Assembly: GCA_947683625.1 (NCBI GenBank)
Contig: CANTUR010000195.1
Coordinates: 1,612,001 to 1,676,000 of the forward strand
Length of the DNA: 64,000 bases
DNA from: Mallotus nudiflorus
Taxonomy: Eukaryota; Streptophyta; Magnoliopsida; Malpighiales; Euphorbiaceae
Direction of reading: 5' to 3'
This document shows positions 48,721 through 59,149 of the stretch, one piece after another. Position 1 is the first letter of the stretch. Each line of letters opens with the position of its first letter. The notes under the pieces are model-generated. The model had not been told where the DNA came from. It saw only the letters and a program-made list of their open reading frames with translations, and searched no databases. The translations under genes and the position numbers were made by a program.

Positions 48721-49980
48721 GATTGACAGTGGTGCTTCCATTCATGCTACATCTTATAGAGAATTCTTCTCATCCTACATTATAAGAGATTCAGGATTTA
48801 TAAAGATAGAAAATGGCAATCCAATAAGAGTTGCTGGTGAAGGAGATGTGTGTTTAGAAATGGAGAATGACACAAGACTAGTCTTGAATAATGTCAAACA
48901 TGTTCGAGATATTCACCTGAATTTGATTTCAATAAGCAAGTTTGATGGTGAAGGTTTCTGTAACACCTTTCATAATAGCTAATGAAAACTCATTAAGGCT
49001 CCCTAGTGGTGGCTACAGGCAAAAAGGACTCAGCACTGTATTTAATGCATGCAAATCTCTCCAAAGACATAGTAAATATTGTGAAGAAAAATAGTACAAC
49101 TAAGTTATGGCATAGAAGACTCAACCACATGAGTAAGAAAAGGATGATAGTGCTGGCAACGAAAAATGTGTTATCTAGAGTAGATCTTGTGTATCTAGAG
49201 AAATGTGTCAATTATTTTGTAGGAAAATAAAATAGGGTTACTTTTAGGAGTTCTCCTCCTTCTAGAATGAAGAATGTGATGGATTTAATTCATTCAGACT
49301 TGTGTGGGCCAATGCCAAAGTCACTTAGTAGTTGTCAATACTTTGTGACTTTCATTAATGATTATTATTGAAAGACGTGGGTATACACTTTAAAGTTAAA
49401 CAATCAGGTGCTAAATATCTTTAAAGAATTTCATACCCTGGCAGAGAGATAAACCAATAAGAAGTCGAAGTGCATTTGAACATATAATGATAGAGAGTAT
49501 TCTGGACCATTTGATGCTTATTGTAAAGATCATAGTATTCGACATCAAATAACACCTCTAAAAATGCTGTAGTTGAATGGTTTAGCTAAAAAGATGAATA
49601 AGACTTTGATGGAGAGAGTTAGATATTTGCTCTCACATTCAAAGTTGTCTAAGACATTTTGGGGTGAAGCTCTACTTACAGCAGTGCATGTGTTGAACCT
49701 TTCACTATGTATTCCTATATAGTCCGACACTCCAAAGAGGGTGTGGTAAGGAAAAGATGTTTTCTATGGTCATTTTTGGGGTTTTAGGTACAAAGCTTTT
49801 ATGCATATTCCTAAGGATGAGAGGTCTAAGCTTGATGTTAAGACACGATAGTGTGTGTTCATTGGCCATGGTCAAAATCAACTTAGTTATATATTTAATG
49901 ATCTAGTCTAGAAGAAGCTTGCCAAAAGCCATGATGCCGTGTTTATTGAAGATAAGATAATAAAAAATATTGCTAGAGTT
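48712..49980 (+). pseudogene. Copia protease and integrase remnant
   Basis: The protease active site WVIDSGASIHAT is intact (about 48716-48750), followed by 'NVKHVRDIHLNLISISKFD'. The pre-integrase finger LWHRRLNHMSKKRM (about 49105-49146) and integrase pieces follow: 'DLIHSDLCGPMPKS' (first Asp), 'YNDREYSGPFDAYC' (second Asp region) and 'LNGLAKKMNKTLMERVRYLL' (Glu region; the family's E in [AE]-E-R-[MT]-N is Lys here). Several stops, some TAG for Gln, interrupt it. Confidence 0.85.
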
Positions 49981-51840
49981 GAGAAGAACATCCCCAACTT
50001 TAATGATGATTCAAATTTAAAGTTAGTTCCTTTAACAATGGTGCTAATGGAAGTTAGAGATGAAGATGAAGTTATTCTGATAAATGTAAGTGATGAAGAT
50101 GCTCCCATTGAGATTCCATCTGAAAATAATGATGATGGTGTTCATAATTAACCACCACCAGATGAGGCTTTTCCAATGCCATTGAGGAGATCTGACAGAA
50201 TCAGACAACCTTCTATCAGAATCAGATAACCTTCTATTAAAATCAGACAACCTTCTAGCAGATATCCTAGAGACCAGTTTATATTACTAACTGATGGGAG
50301 AGAGCTAGAAAGCTTTGAAGAAGCTATGAATAATGAACATAAATAGAAATGGTTTGAAGCCATGCAAGATGAGATGAAATCTCTGTATGAGAACAAGACA
50401 TTTGAGCTGGTAAAGTTGCTTGAAGAAAATAGAGCTTTGAAGAATAAGTGGATGTTCAGGATCAAACATGAAGAACATAGTCTCCAACCATGATTTAAAG
50501 CTAGACTAGTTGTAAAGGGATTTAATTAAAGAAAGGTATAGACTTTGATGAGATTTTCTCTCCAATTGTGAAGATGATATCTATCTGTATTATGTTAGGT
50601 TTAACAGTAAGTTTTGATTTAGAGATCGAGTAAATGGATGTTAAAACTGCCTTACTTTATAGTGATTTGGAAGAAAAAATATTCATGGAGCAGTTAGAGG
50701 GTTTCAAAGACAAGGGAAAATAAAACTATATTTGTAAATTAAAGAAAAGCTTATATGGCTTGAAACAAGCACCTAAACAATGATATAAAAAGTTTGAGTT
50801 TGTTATGGGGAGTAAGGCTACAAAAAGACCACTTCAGGCCATTGTGGTTTTGTCTAGAAATTCTTTGATGATGATTTTATTGCGTTATTACTCTATGTGG
50901 ATGACATGTTAATTATTGGTCAAAATGTTTCTAAAATCAACAACTTAAAAAAGTAGTTGAGTAAGTCTTTTGCCATGAAAGACTTAGGACCAATAAAGCA
51001 GATTCTTGTCATGAAAATTATCAAAGATAGAGGCATCAAGAAACTATGGTTGTCATAAAAGAAGTACATCTAGAAGGTACTTCAGAGGTTTAACATGTAT
51101 AATGCTAAAGTGGTTAGCTATCCTCTTGCTAATCACTTTAAATTGACTTCTCAGTAATGCCCTTCCATAGATAAAGAGAAGGAAGATATGGATAGAGTTC
51201 CATATGCTTCAATAATTGATAGTTTGATATATGCCATGGTGTGTACATGGCCAGGTATTGCACATTCAATTAGAGTTGTGAGTCGGTTCCTTTCAAATCC
51301 TAAATAGGAACACTGGGTTGTAATTAATTGGATTTTCAAGTATCTTCATGGAACATCCAAAATATGCTTATGTTTTGGAGATGTCAAACCTGTGTTGGAT
51401 GGATACATATATGTAGATATGACAAGTGATGTTGATTTAAGAAAATCAACCTTAGCTTACCTGATTACATTTGTAGAGGGAGCCATGTCATGGTAGTCAA
51501 AATTATAAAAATGTGTTGCTTTGTCTACCATTGAAATATAGTTTATTACAACAATTAAAGCTTGTAAAGAGTTGATATGGATGAAGAAGTTCTTAAATGA
51601 ACTTAATTTTCAACAGGACAGATACGAGCTACTTTATGATAGTCAGATTGCCATCCACCTTGGTAAGAATTTCTCCTTTCATTTAAGATCGAAGCACATT
51701 GATGTGAGATCACTGGATATGTGATGTATTGGAGAAGAAGTTGTTACAGCTTGAGAAGATCCATATAGATGAAAATGGATTAGACATATTAACAAAAACT
51801 CTACCAAGAAAAAAGTTTAAATTCTGTTAATTAGTCGCCG
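49981..51840 (+). pseudogene. Copia reverse transcriptase and RNase H remnant
   Basis: After an acidic linker and a 24-base tandem triplication (50195-50262) the RT starts ('KWFEAMQDEMKSLYENKTFE'). 'IMLGLTVSFDLEIE', 'MDVKTALLYSDLEEKIFMEQ' and 'SLYGLKQAPKQ' follow, then the YVDD-like region ('LYVDDMLIIG', about 50891-50920, frameshifted). Next are 'MKDLGPIKQILVMKI', 'KYLHGTSKICLCFG' and RNase H pieces such as 'KACKELIWMKKFLNELNF' and 'RSKHIDVR'. Stops and frame changes are frequent, so nothing is translatable as one protein. Confidence 0.88.
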
Positions 51841-51884
51841 GAATGGTGTTGACCTCCATGTAGTCAAGAGGGGGAGAATTTTTG

Positions 51885-52406
51885 TGGTCCCTCCTAATGG
51901 AGACTACAAAGTATTAACATAAATAATAAAAACTCTAGTGTGAGGTGTGTGCTTGTAAGGATAACCAAAGTAATTTTTTGCTTTGATGAATGTGATAAAG
52001 TTTTAAAGGTTTGAGAACTTTTTCTCAATGGGTGAGTGACAAAATAATAAAAAAATATTTTGGGATGTTTGAAAAACATTTTGAGTGTCACTATTTTGGT
52101 GAGAACTTTTTTATTATGTACCTCTAGTATTGATTTAGAGAAAACTCTTTTTTATATATACTATTTTTATAGTGGAAGAAAATTTCAGATTTTGTCTTGT
52201 GAATGTAGTTCAAGAATTAAGGGTGAACTATGTTAAAATATTAGTGTTATTTTTATTATTTATACAAGTTTTATTGCTTCTTTTATTCACTCATTGAACA
52301 GTTTAATCTCCTCTATTTATTTATTTGTTTGATTATTTCTACATTAATTTTATTTTGTCTCTATATATATTATTCTACTACACCATTTCTGTTAATTTTT
52401 CCAACA
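51885..52406 (+). repeat. Right LTR of the copia element (522 bp, internally deleted)
   Basis: Begins TGGTCCCTCCTAATGG and ends CCAACA. It matches the left LTR from 46444 to about 46500 and from about 47728 to 48180, but lacks the roughly 200 bases containing the left LTR's TATA region. The preceding 'caagagggggagaa' is the polypurine tract. Confidence 0.85.
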
Positions 52407-52944
52407 AGAATAACATTTCTTTTACGTATCTTAATTAATAAAATGAAAATTTTGAACAAAAACCTCAAATGTTTAGGTATGAAATCATAATCGATATCAC
52501 AAAAAAAGTTGATTTAAAGATTATACAATACAAATGAATGGAGAAAATTAAGTGGTAAATTTTTTAAAAAATATTACAACATAAAAAACTTAATTTTTGT
52601 AATTGTTAAATTAAGAAAAGTTGTTTTTTCATTGTATAGTTTATTAAAATTAAAATTTTATAATTTTATATTAAAAAAAAAATTTAAGAATATATAGATA
52701 AGTTGATGAGTGATTTTTCATTTTAATTAGAGGTTTCAAGTTGAAACTCTTAATACACCGTTATTTTAAAAGCCTTTCTTACAATTAAAATTTTTCCAAG
52801 ACATCTCATGCTTAGAAAAACAATAACAAAAAAAAAAAAATTATAATGTACCAAAAATACGTAAATTAGCTTAGCAGCCGCACCTACACAACCCCAAATG
52901 AAGGAAAGAGAGGTTCCAAGAATCTACCGACTGGACTCTTCTCA

Positions 52945-52952
52945 GAATATTC
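52945..52952. promoter_or_regulatory. P1BS element (PHR1 binding site), distal
   Basis: GAATATTC, a perfect palindrome fitting GNATATNC, about 650 bases upstream of the start codon. An 8-base motif can occur by chance in AT-rich DNA, but two identical copies upstream of a gene of a phosphate-responsive family make it credible. Confidence 0.55.
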
Positions 52953-53041
52953 TCTTCTACATGTAAATAGTAATTTTAGCTGAATAAAGCCAATGATAAA
53001 GTGGGCGTCAAATGTTGTCCGAGTGAACCTAAATTCCATTA

Positions 53042-53049
53042 GAATATTC
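53042..53049. promoter_or_regulatory. P1BS element (PHR1 binding site), proximal
   Basis: Second GAATATTC, 97 bases downstream of the first and about 430 bases before the TATA box. PS2 and PECP1 genes of other plants are strongly induced by phosphate shortage; these sites are the likely link, by inference. Confidence 0.55.
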
Positions 53050-53598
53050 CATTATTCCCACCATATTTGCCTCTAGTTCCTCAGGACCGAACCCAACCAA
53101 CTAATATATATCATAGCCCTCAAATCCACCATAACCAATGGCTATGATCCAAAAGATCATATTTTGATCATACCCTTTGGCCGTTTGATCATTTGAAGCA
53201 TTTATGTCCACCTGGGTCACCATCGTCGTCACTATATCTAATGGCTAAAAAACTGCCTGTTGTCTGTTTTATAATATTCTTGGTTTTTATTTTATTTTAT
53301 TTTTTTAGAGACACCAAATTAGAAAACCTTTTGCACGCTGGACTCTAACTTGCCGTGGAAATATAAAATATTCATGTAATATTCCATTCCATTGGCATCA
53401 AAAAATTCCTTTTTTCTCCAATAACTTGTTATTATCTTTTATTAATATTATTTCATGTACACGATTCCTTGCCTTATATAAATAGGACCCCTCTATAGTC
53501 CCCAGACATACAAACCAAGAACTTGTGTAGACCTGAAAAAATTTTCTTTGTTTCATATCTTCGTTACATCCTCTTGTGTGTTTAATTAGTTAACAGCA

Positions 53599-55049
53599 AT
53601 GGCGGGAATTATGGTGGTGTTTGATTTCGATAAGACTATTATTGATGTTGATAGTGATAACTGGGTTCTTGATGAACTGGGTTTCACTGACATGTTCAAT
53701 CAACTCCTTCCTACCATGCCTTGGAACTCTCTCATGGTTAGTGTTCTGTCAATGTTGCTTTTGTTGTTTCATTTTTCTTACTTATTTTCACACGTTTACA
53801 GATGTTGTGTGATACCCTTTTGTAATTTTTGTTTATGTTTCTTGAAATTGCAGGATAGGATGATGAAGGAGCTTCACTCACAGGGAAAAACCATTCAAGA
53901 CATTGCTGAAGTCCTGAAACGCATTCCTATTCATCCTAGAGTCATCCCTGCTATCAAATCTGCTCATGCTTTAGGGTATATATATATATATATAACTAAT
54001 CCTTGTGATCATTAAACATATTCATCTATAAAATCTGTTTCTGGAGTGCTTGTTCATGATGTTGTATATGTTTATTTCTTGAATTTCAGGTGTGAGCTAA
54101 GGATTGTCAGTGATGCAAACATGTTCTTCATTGAGACAATCTTGAAACATCTTGGAATCAAAGATTATTTCTCAGAAATTAACACAAACCCTGGATTTGT
54201 TGATGATGAAGGAAGATTAAGGATTTCACCTTACCATGATTTCACTCAATCTTCTCATGGCTGCAGCCTCTGCCCACCAAACATGTGCAAGGTATATGCA
54301 GTATTTTTTTATTTCCTGCTTAATTAATCCTGAGAATTCTAGATATTAGTAAAATAAAAAAAATTAATTGGGAGTGACTATGGTTAGGAGCTGGATATAC
54401 GTAAGATTCAACCAAAACAAGATTATACCAAGAAAAATTTATGTCGACTGCATTAATTAATTGGATCCAGAATGTTTGGAACCTTATGATTTTGACATAA
54501 TTTTGTATAGAAAATAATGGTTAGTTGTCAACTTGTCGTCTTTGACGACCCACCAGGAATATCTGTATAGACATATGCTATGCTACATGCATTTTTTTAA
54601 ATTCAAGATTAATAGTTTAATGTCTTAATCTTGCACAATTTGTAAAGTTTTAATGTTTATTTGTTTTTGTGTGATTATAGGGTAAGATCATTGAAAGAAT
54701 CCAAGCTTCACTCTTAAAGGAAGAGAAGAACAAGCAAATCATCTATCTTGGCGATGGTGTTGGTGATTATTGCCCAAGTTTGAAGCTTACAGAGTCAGAT
54801 TTCATGATGCCAAGAAAAAATTTTCCAGTTTGGGAATTAATCTGCAGAAATCCTATGGCTATCAAGGCAGAAATTCATGAATGGACTGATGGTGAAGAAC
54901 TTGAACGTATCCTGATAGAGGTCATTGATGAGATTTCTTTGGAGGAGGTGAATAATAACAACTCTGCTCAATTGTTATCAGCTGATTGCAAGTTGCTGAC
55001 TGTATCAACAATTGCTCCTTTGCCTCATGCTGTTCCTGTTCGTCAGTAA
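53599..55049 (+). CDS. PS2: PS2/PECP1-type HAD phosphatase (phosphate-starvation induced)
   Basis: HAD-superfamily phosphatase of the plant PS2/PECP1 family, related to animal PHOSPHO1. Relatives release phosphate from pyrophosphate or from phosphoethanolamine/phosphocholine in the cytosol; which substrate applies here is not decided. Exons: 53599-53736, 53854-53975, 54090-54291, 54681-55049; all introns are GT-AG and the joined frame is 831 bases (276 residues), the usual size. Motif I is VVFDFDKTIIDVDSDNW (nucleophile Asp and D-x-D-x-T), motif II is the SDAN in 'LRIVSDANMFF', and motif IV is 'YLGDGVGDYCPS' (G-D-G-x-x-D). The Cys/His-rich 'HGCSLCPPNMCK' is typical of the subfamily. The last about 25 residues look variable. 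No signal peptide or membrane segment. P1BS sites and a TATA box lie upstream. Confidence 0.95.
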
Positions 55050-55330
55050 ATTAATTTTTTACTAACACAAAATGTTAGCAAATGCTGCCCCAATTGCACC
55101 ATGTTAACATGATTTTCCTTTTTTTGGCTCTGTTTTTGGTCTTTTGCCTTAACAAGAAGCATGTGAATTTGTTGTTCTGCTTCTGATCAAGAATTTATCC
55201 AACAAATGTATCCATATGTTAAAATGCCAGTGTGCTTAAGCTGTAAAATTTGGACTGCTACCTTTTTTTTTTTTTTTTGCAATTGTGTGCATATATTTTT
55301 TTTCTTTCTGCTTTCTAGAGCCATGATCGA
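55050..55330 (+). other. Likely 3' UTR of the PS2-type gene
   Basis: AT-rich DNA directly after the stop codon, with a long T-run near 55264-55279. A diverged copy of about 55225-55370 is found at 56316-56440, so this end lies in a local duplication. Confidence 0.4.
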
Positions 55331-55440
55331 TCCAGAAGCATCAAGAACTGTCAAAATATTTCAGGAAAATGTAGCTTAAGCCATGATGGATCCAAGGCAT
55401 CAAGAACTGTGAAAAAAAATTTCAAGGAAATGTAGCTTAA
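55319..55440. repeat. Tandem duplication of about 60 bases
   Basis: Two adjacent copies of a unit with 'gccatgat.gatcca', 'catcaagaactgt', 'tttca.gaaaatgtagcttaa'. They differ by a few bases and small indels. A third, diverged relative ('gatggatccagaaatatcaagg') is at about 56395-56420. Confidence 0.85.
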
Positions 55441-55542
55441 TCTCTAGCATGGATATCATAAAGGACTAATTGAGCTTTGTTTGGTGCAAAATATATAAAT
55501 GTCAGTATTTTTCTTTATTGTGGAGCCTTCATCATAAAGTTT

Positions 55543-55762
55543 TTTTATTTGTTATTATTTTTTATTCAAATAAAATATCCATTAACAACATTAAAGATTA
55601 AGGATATTATTTGTTAGAGATTATGGTTATTATTTTTTATTCAAATAAAATATCCATTAACAACATTAAAGATTAAGGATATTATTTGTTAGATTATGGA
55701 TATTATTTGTTATTATTTTTTTTCAAATAAAATATCCATTAATAACATTAAAAGATTTAAGC
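55543..55762. repeat. Tandem repeat, about 80-base unit, three copies
   Basis: Three copies of a unit including 'tattattttttattcaaat', 'aaaatatccattaacaacat' and 'taaagattaaggatattatt'. The first two are almost identical; the third has small changes. It is non-coding and close to the 3' end of the PS2-type gene. Confidence 0.88.
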
Positions 55763-55810
55763 ATAGGAATTTCAACGGCTTCTTTAAATTGATTTAGAAA
55801 TTAATGAATG

Positions 55811-55897
55811 GTAATGATCCCACCGAGAAGCCGCTGGGTGGGTCTCCGGTTCGATACCCACCTCCCCTCCCATTTAAATTTCGATGCAACAAAAAAA
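55811..55897 (+). mobile_element. SINE-like piece with a good B box
   Basis: GGTTCGATACC (55848-55858) fits the RNA polymerase III B box (GGTTCGANNCC). It sits in a short GC-rich stretch and is followed by 'cacctcccctccc' and an A-run near 55889-55896. This is the usual 3' order of plant tRNA-derived SINEs. The A box is unclear, so it may be truncated. Confidence 0.5.
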
Positions 55898-56315
55898 TAG
55901 CAACTCAATTGTTCAAAACAACAACTACATCCCAACAAACCGTACTATCTTCTTCACATCGAATCAACCTCAGATAATTTAGATTATACGTATAACAATT
56001 TATGTAAGAAAGGCACTAAATAATCATGCAATAATTTCCAATAATAATGCACCATAACTGTTGCATGATCATGTAAAAAAGAAATGGAAATTTTGTTTTA
56101 CCTGACATGTATTTTTATTCTTTATAAAATTGTATATACCATGAACTCCTTCTTTATGTTGGATTGCATAGATTTTATACAAAGCATCACAGTATATACA
56201 TTTTCCTTCAATTCTAGTTTTGATACCCTAAAGATGTCCTCTTTGTCCCAAAAGATGTTCAATGTGTGGATTTTTGTTTTCATTGCACATCAATAAAAGG
56301 AGACAATGCTTAAAA

Positions 56316-56440
56316 AAAAAAGTGTGCTCCAAGTTGTAAAATTTTGACTGTCACCCATTTCTTACAATTCTGTGCATAAAAATTTTTCTTGGACGATGGA
56401 TCCAGAAATATCAAGGAGTCAAAATTTCAAGTTCATGGCT
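56316..56440. repeat. Diverged duplicate of the PS2 downstream region
   Basis: Landmarks in the same order as 55225-55370: 'agtgtgct', 'gtaaaattt.gactg', 'tacc'/'cacc', 'caatt.tgtgcat', then 'gatccagaa..atcaa'. Similarity by eye is moderate with indels. A 118-codon open frame starting in this copy (56372-56728) has no recognisable domain. Confidence 0.55.
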
Positions 56441-56725
56441 GCAAGATGCTTAGTTGGTGTCTTGGAAGCATATCAAATTACTGATTTTTCTTTGGCCTTG
56501 TGTTGGCTGCAAAAAAACTGTTATTTTATTACCTTGCCAAGGTTCAAATTATGTGAGCCAATTATTATATTGAAAAAAAAATACTGTGATCATTATTATG
56601 GTTATAAGTTTTTTCAGAAAGAGTTACTCCTGCAACTAGACCAGTATTCAGCTACAAGGTTAGAGAAGCTAGAGTTAATCTCTATCAGCTTTGAAGGTTC
56701 ATCATACTCCAACAATTTCCCTCTA

Positions 56726-57959
56726 TGATGCACGGAAACAGATATGCTGAAATGGGGAAATGACATTTCATAAAAATATTAAAAACGAAAACTTGGGAAA
56801 AATAGGTATATATATAAATATATAAGATTTATTATATATATAAAATACTCGATAAAATACTAGAATAGTTAATAATAAAATTTAGTTATCTAATTATAAT
56901 AAAATAATAAATGACATGTAAATTATAGATTAAAAAATTAATAAAAATTATTTTTGTTTGAGTCATAAAATTAATAAAATAATAATGTGATTTAACAAGC
57001 AAAAAAAAAGTAATTGATAATAATATAATATTACTTTATTATCAAGAACATAAATTAATAATAACAACAAGCAAATTAATAATTAGTTAAAAATAAAAAA
57101 TAACACAACTTAACAAGTAAAAATATAATTAATAATTAATAATTAACAAGTAAAAATAATACTAAGATCAATGTCTTTTAAGTCCAAATCCAATGTAAAA
57201 GATTAATTTTGTTTAAAACAATACAAAGCCCGATTATATAATAAAATTGAACTTATAAAGCCCAATACAAAAGATTAAAAACAATACCAAATATAAAAAC
57301 TGTAGCTCATTTAAATACTTAATGTCCAATGCCTATTGATAAGTCTCATCAATTACAAAGAAAATAAAAATACATGCTGTAACATAGAAGATGAAAAGCA
57401 CGATAATAAAGAGGACTCACTACACTTTTTTTCCTCTTCTTGTTGAGGGACTCGAAATATAGATCAGTTGAGATAAAGATGAAATTGTTCCTCTATATTC
57501 CTATTCCTAAGAGACAAGTTTAAATTTATCATAAGTTCAATGCTTCTCATGTGAGTTTAAAGTTTTGTTTTTTGGATGTTTATATAGATGACCTTGATCC
57601 TTTATTTAGGAAGATCAATGAGTTTTTGTAATTCTTTTTACATTTGAATTCTAATTTCTTCTTAATGTATTCTGAATTATTTTTTCAATTTGGATTTAAA
57701 ATTCTTTTTAGATATGGATTATAATTTCTTCCTAATTCATTCAAACTTAATTTTCTGATTGCTTTTTGGATTTGGAGTTTTGATGCTGTTGGTTGTTCTT
57801 CAACTAGGTTTTGCTTTTGGAAACGCGTTTTGGTGAAGGAAACACATATCTAATTTTTTATAATTACAGAAACGTGTCCAGGAACCTTTTTTTGCGTTTT
57901 CATTTATGAAATGTATCAGCAACTGAGGAAAGCCAGTGGAATGCCATTTTCGTGCATCA
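56726..57959. mobile_element. Possible non-autonomous TIR element
   Basis: The left end reads 'tgatgcacggaaacag' and, 37 bases in, 'acatttcataaa'. The reverse complement of the right end reads 'tgatgcacgaaaatgg' and, about 45 bases in, 'acatttcataaa'. Two matching blocks at similar spacing in opposite orientation support terminal inverted repeats. The inside (1.2 kb) is AT-rich with no gene. No target duplication was found. The right end abuts the ABCC pseudogene. Confidence 0.45.
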
Positions 57960-58627
57960 GAGATTTCCTTGAAAATTAGCATATCAGAACTGTTAGCTTA
58001 TCCTGACAGCTTTTTTTCCTTCTATGAACCAACAAAAAATGAGAACATGCCATAAGAAAGGACCATGACCATGTCACTGTCCATAACAGTTAGAATTCTA
58101 TGAGCCACTGTTATCACTGTGCACTTTGAGAATTCTTGTCTGATAATTCTTTGTAGTTGCATCAGTAGCCGAGTCAATGGAAGCAGTAGCTTCATCTAGA
58201 ACTAGAGTTTTGTTTCTGTTAAGGAGTACTCTTCCTAGGCAAAATAGTTGGCGTTGTCCAGGACTCCAATTTTCATCATCATTACTCACAGCAACAGAAG
58301 ATTTACTAGGATTAATTACAACATACTTATTGTTCTAAATCTGACAAAGTGTATTGACCTGATGAGTCTAGCTGATTAGTTGAAATGCTAATCGTCGCCT
58401 TAAGCTGACACTTCTCTAAAGCCTGCCAATTTATCATATTAAGTAAGGTGAAGGTTTTGCTATGAATCAATCAATTGCCTCACATATTTCGTGATCAGAG
58501 TGCAGACTAAAGGATCAAGATTAGTCCGAATGCTACCTCTGCAAAGTGCAACTCCTATTCTAGTTCATTCCTGAAATGTGCAGTTGATTCCTTTAAGGAC
58601 TTGTGGAGCATTAGGACGGTATCTTAT
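57960..58627 (-). pseudogene. ABCC (MRP-type) transporter fragment, second nucleotide-binding domain
   Basis: On the minus strand, from 58627: after an AG, 'RYRPNAPQVLKGINCTF' (start of NBD2), then a jump over the Walker A region to 'GSIRTNLDPL', a retained GT-AG intron (about 58501-58426), 'ALEKCQLKATI', the signature 'NWSPGQRQLFCLGRVLL' with the ABC loop changed at one residue, and Walker B 'LVLDEATASIDSATDA'. After a frameshift come 'VITVAHRILTVMDSDMVMVL' and a decayed C-terminus. Stops, the lost Walker A (ATP-binding P-loop) and the absence of all membrane domains make it a dead fragment. The retained intron shows copying as DNA. Intact relatives are vacuolar or plasma-membrane pumps for conjugates. 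Confidence 0.88.
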
Positions 58628-58822
58628 CTGAAGAATGAAAATAAAGTTCATGTTACCATAGTTAAAAGCACAAAAATAATTGTCTCCGGGAGTGTGAGGC
58701 CATCAGTTCGAAACTCAGTTGAAGCCCATTAACCAAAAACAATGCAGTCGCAATCAGGTTCTTCTCACCTTCAGCTCTTGAAGCTCCATCCTACCCACAA
58801 AAAGCTAGGAAGTTGGTGGCCT
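58628..58822. other. Short spacer with a SINE-like B box
   Basis: A GC-richer stretch with AGTTCGAAACTC (about 58707-58718), a possible RNA polymerase III B box, after 'ctccgggagtgtgaggcc'. No clear tail or target duplication. Otherwise nothing is recognised between the ABCC fragment and the next copia element. Confidence 0.3.
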
Positions 58823-59105
58823 GTTGTCCTCCATGATAGCCAGAGGTTCGTTTGGAATTTGATAAAGCAATGAAGGATCCACAAACTTATTGTACACAGC
58901 TTATAAGGTTAACTTTTCCTATTTGTATTCTTTTGTATAGTTTGTGGCTGTCAATACTTTACTAGTCCATGTATACAATTTATTCTTTGTAATTGCTGTA
59001 TTTATACAAGGTTATCAATAGAGCTCAATAGCAACTGAGGATTCTTTTCTAACAACACGTCTTCATTCTCTCCTTCTTCATTACTTCTTATTCTTCTTCT
59101 TGATT

Positions 59106-59117
59106 TGGTATCAGAGC
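59106..59117 (+). other. Primer binding site of the second copia element
   Basis: TGGTATCAGAGC, the exact sequence complementary to the 3' end of plant initiator-methionine tRNA, used by most Ty1/copia elements. It precedes the gag start by about 30 bases. Confidence 0.9.
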
Positions 59118-59149
59118 TGTAAAGGCGAGTCCTCCCTTCATTCCAATGT

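Larger units (their letters stand above)
46444..52406 (+). mobile_element. Ty1/copia retrotransposon, decayed
   Basis: The left LTR is 46444-48180 and the right LTR 51885-52406; both begin TGGTCCCTCCTAA and end with AACA. Between them lie gag-pol pieces in copia order (gag, protease, integrase, RT, RNase H). The polypurine tract 'agagggggagaa' directly precedes the right LTR. The LTR lengths differ greatly: the left has a roughly 1.0 kb insertion, and the right lacks about 200 bases around the left LTR's TATA region. Many stops and frameshifts show an old, dead element. The flanks (TATAG and AGAAT) give no convincing target duplication. Confidence 0.9.
52407..53598 (+). promoter_or_regulatory. 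Upstream region and promoter of the PS2-type gene
   Basis: A TATA box TATATAAATA lies at 53475-53484, about 115 bases before the start codon; transcription likely begins near 53510. Two perfect P1BS palindromes, GAATATTC, lie at 52945-52952 and 53042-53049, fitting GNATATNC, the binding site of PHR1-type MYB regulators of the phosphate-starvation response. Near 53148-53180 are three close 'gatcat' palindromes. The first 450 bases after the copia LTR are AT-rich without clear features. Confidence 0.65.

Noticed and set aside
48230..51840. A functional copia polyprotein
   Set aside because: Many stops and frameshifts, a deleted gag core and unequal LTRs.
56372..56728. 118-codon open frame after the PS2-type gene
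   Set aside because: Begins in a duplicated non-coding segment, ends at the start of a TIR-like element and has no recognised domain; kept only as part of the duplication.
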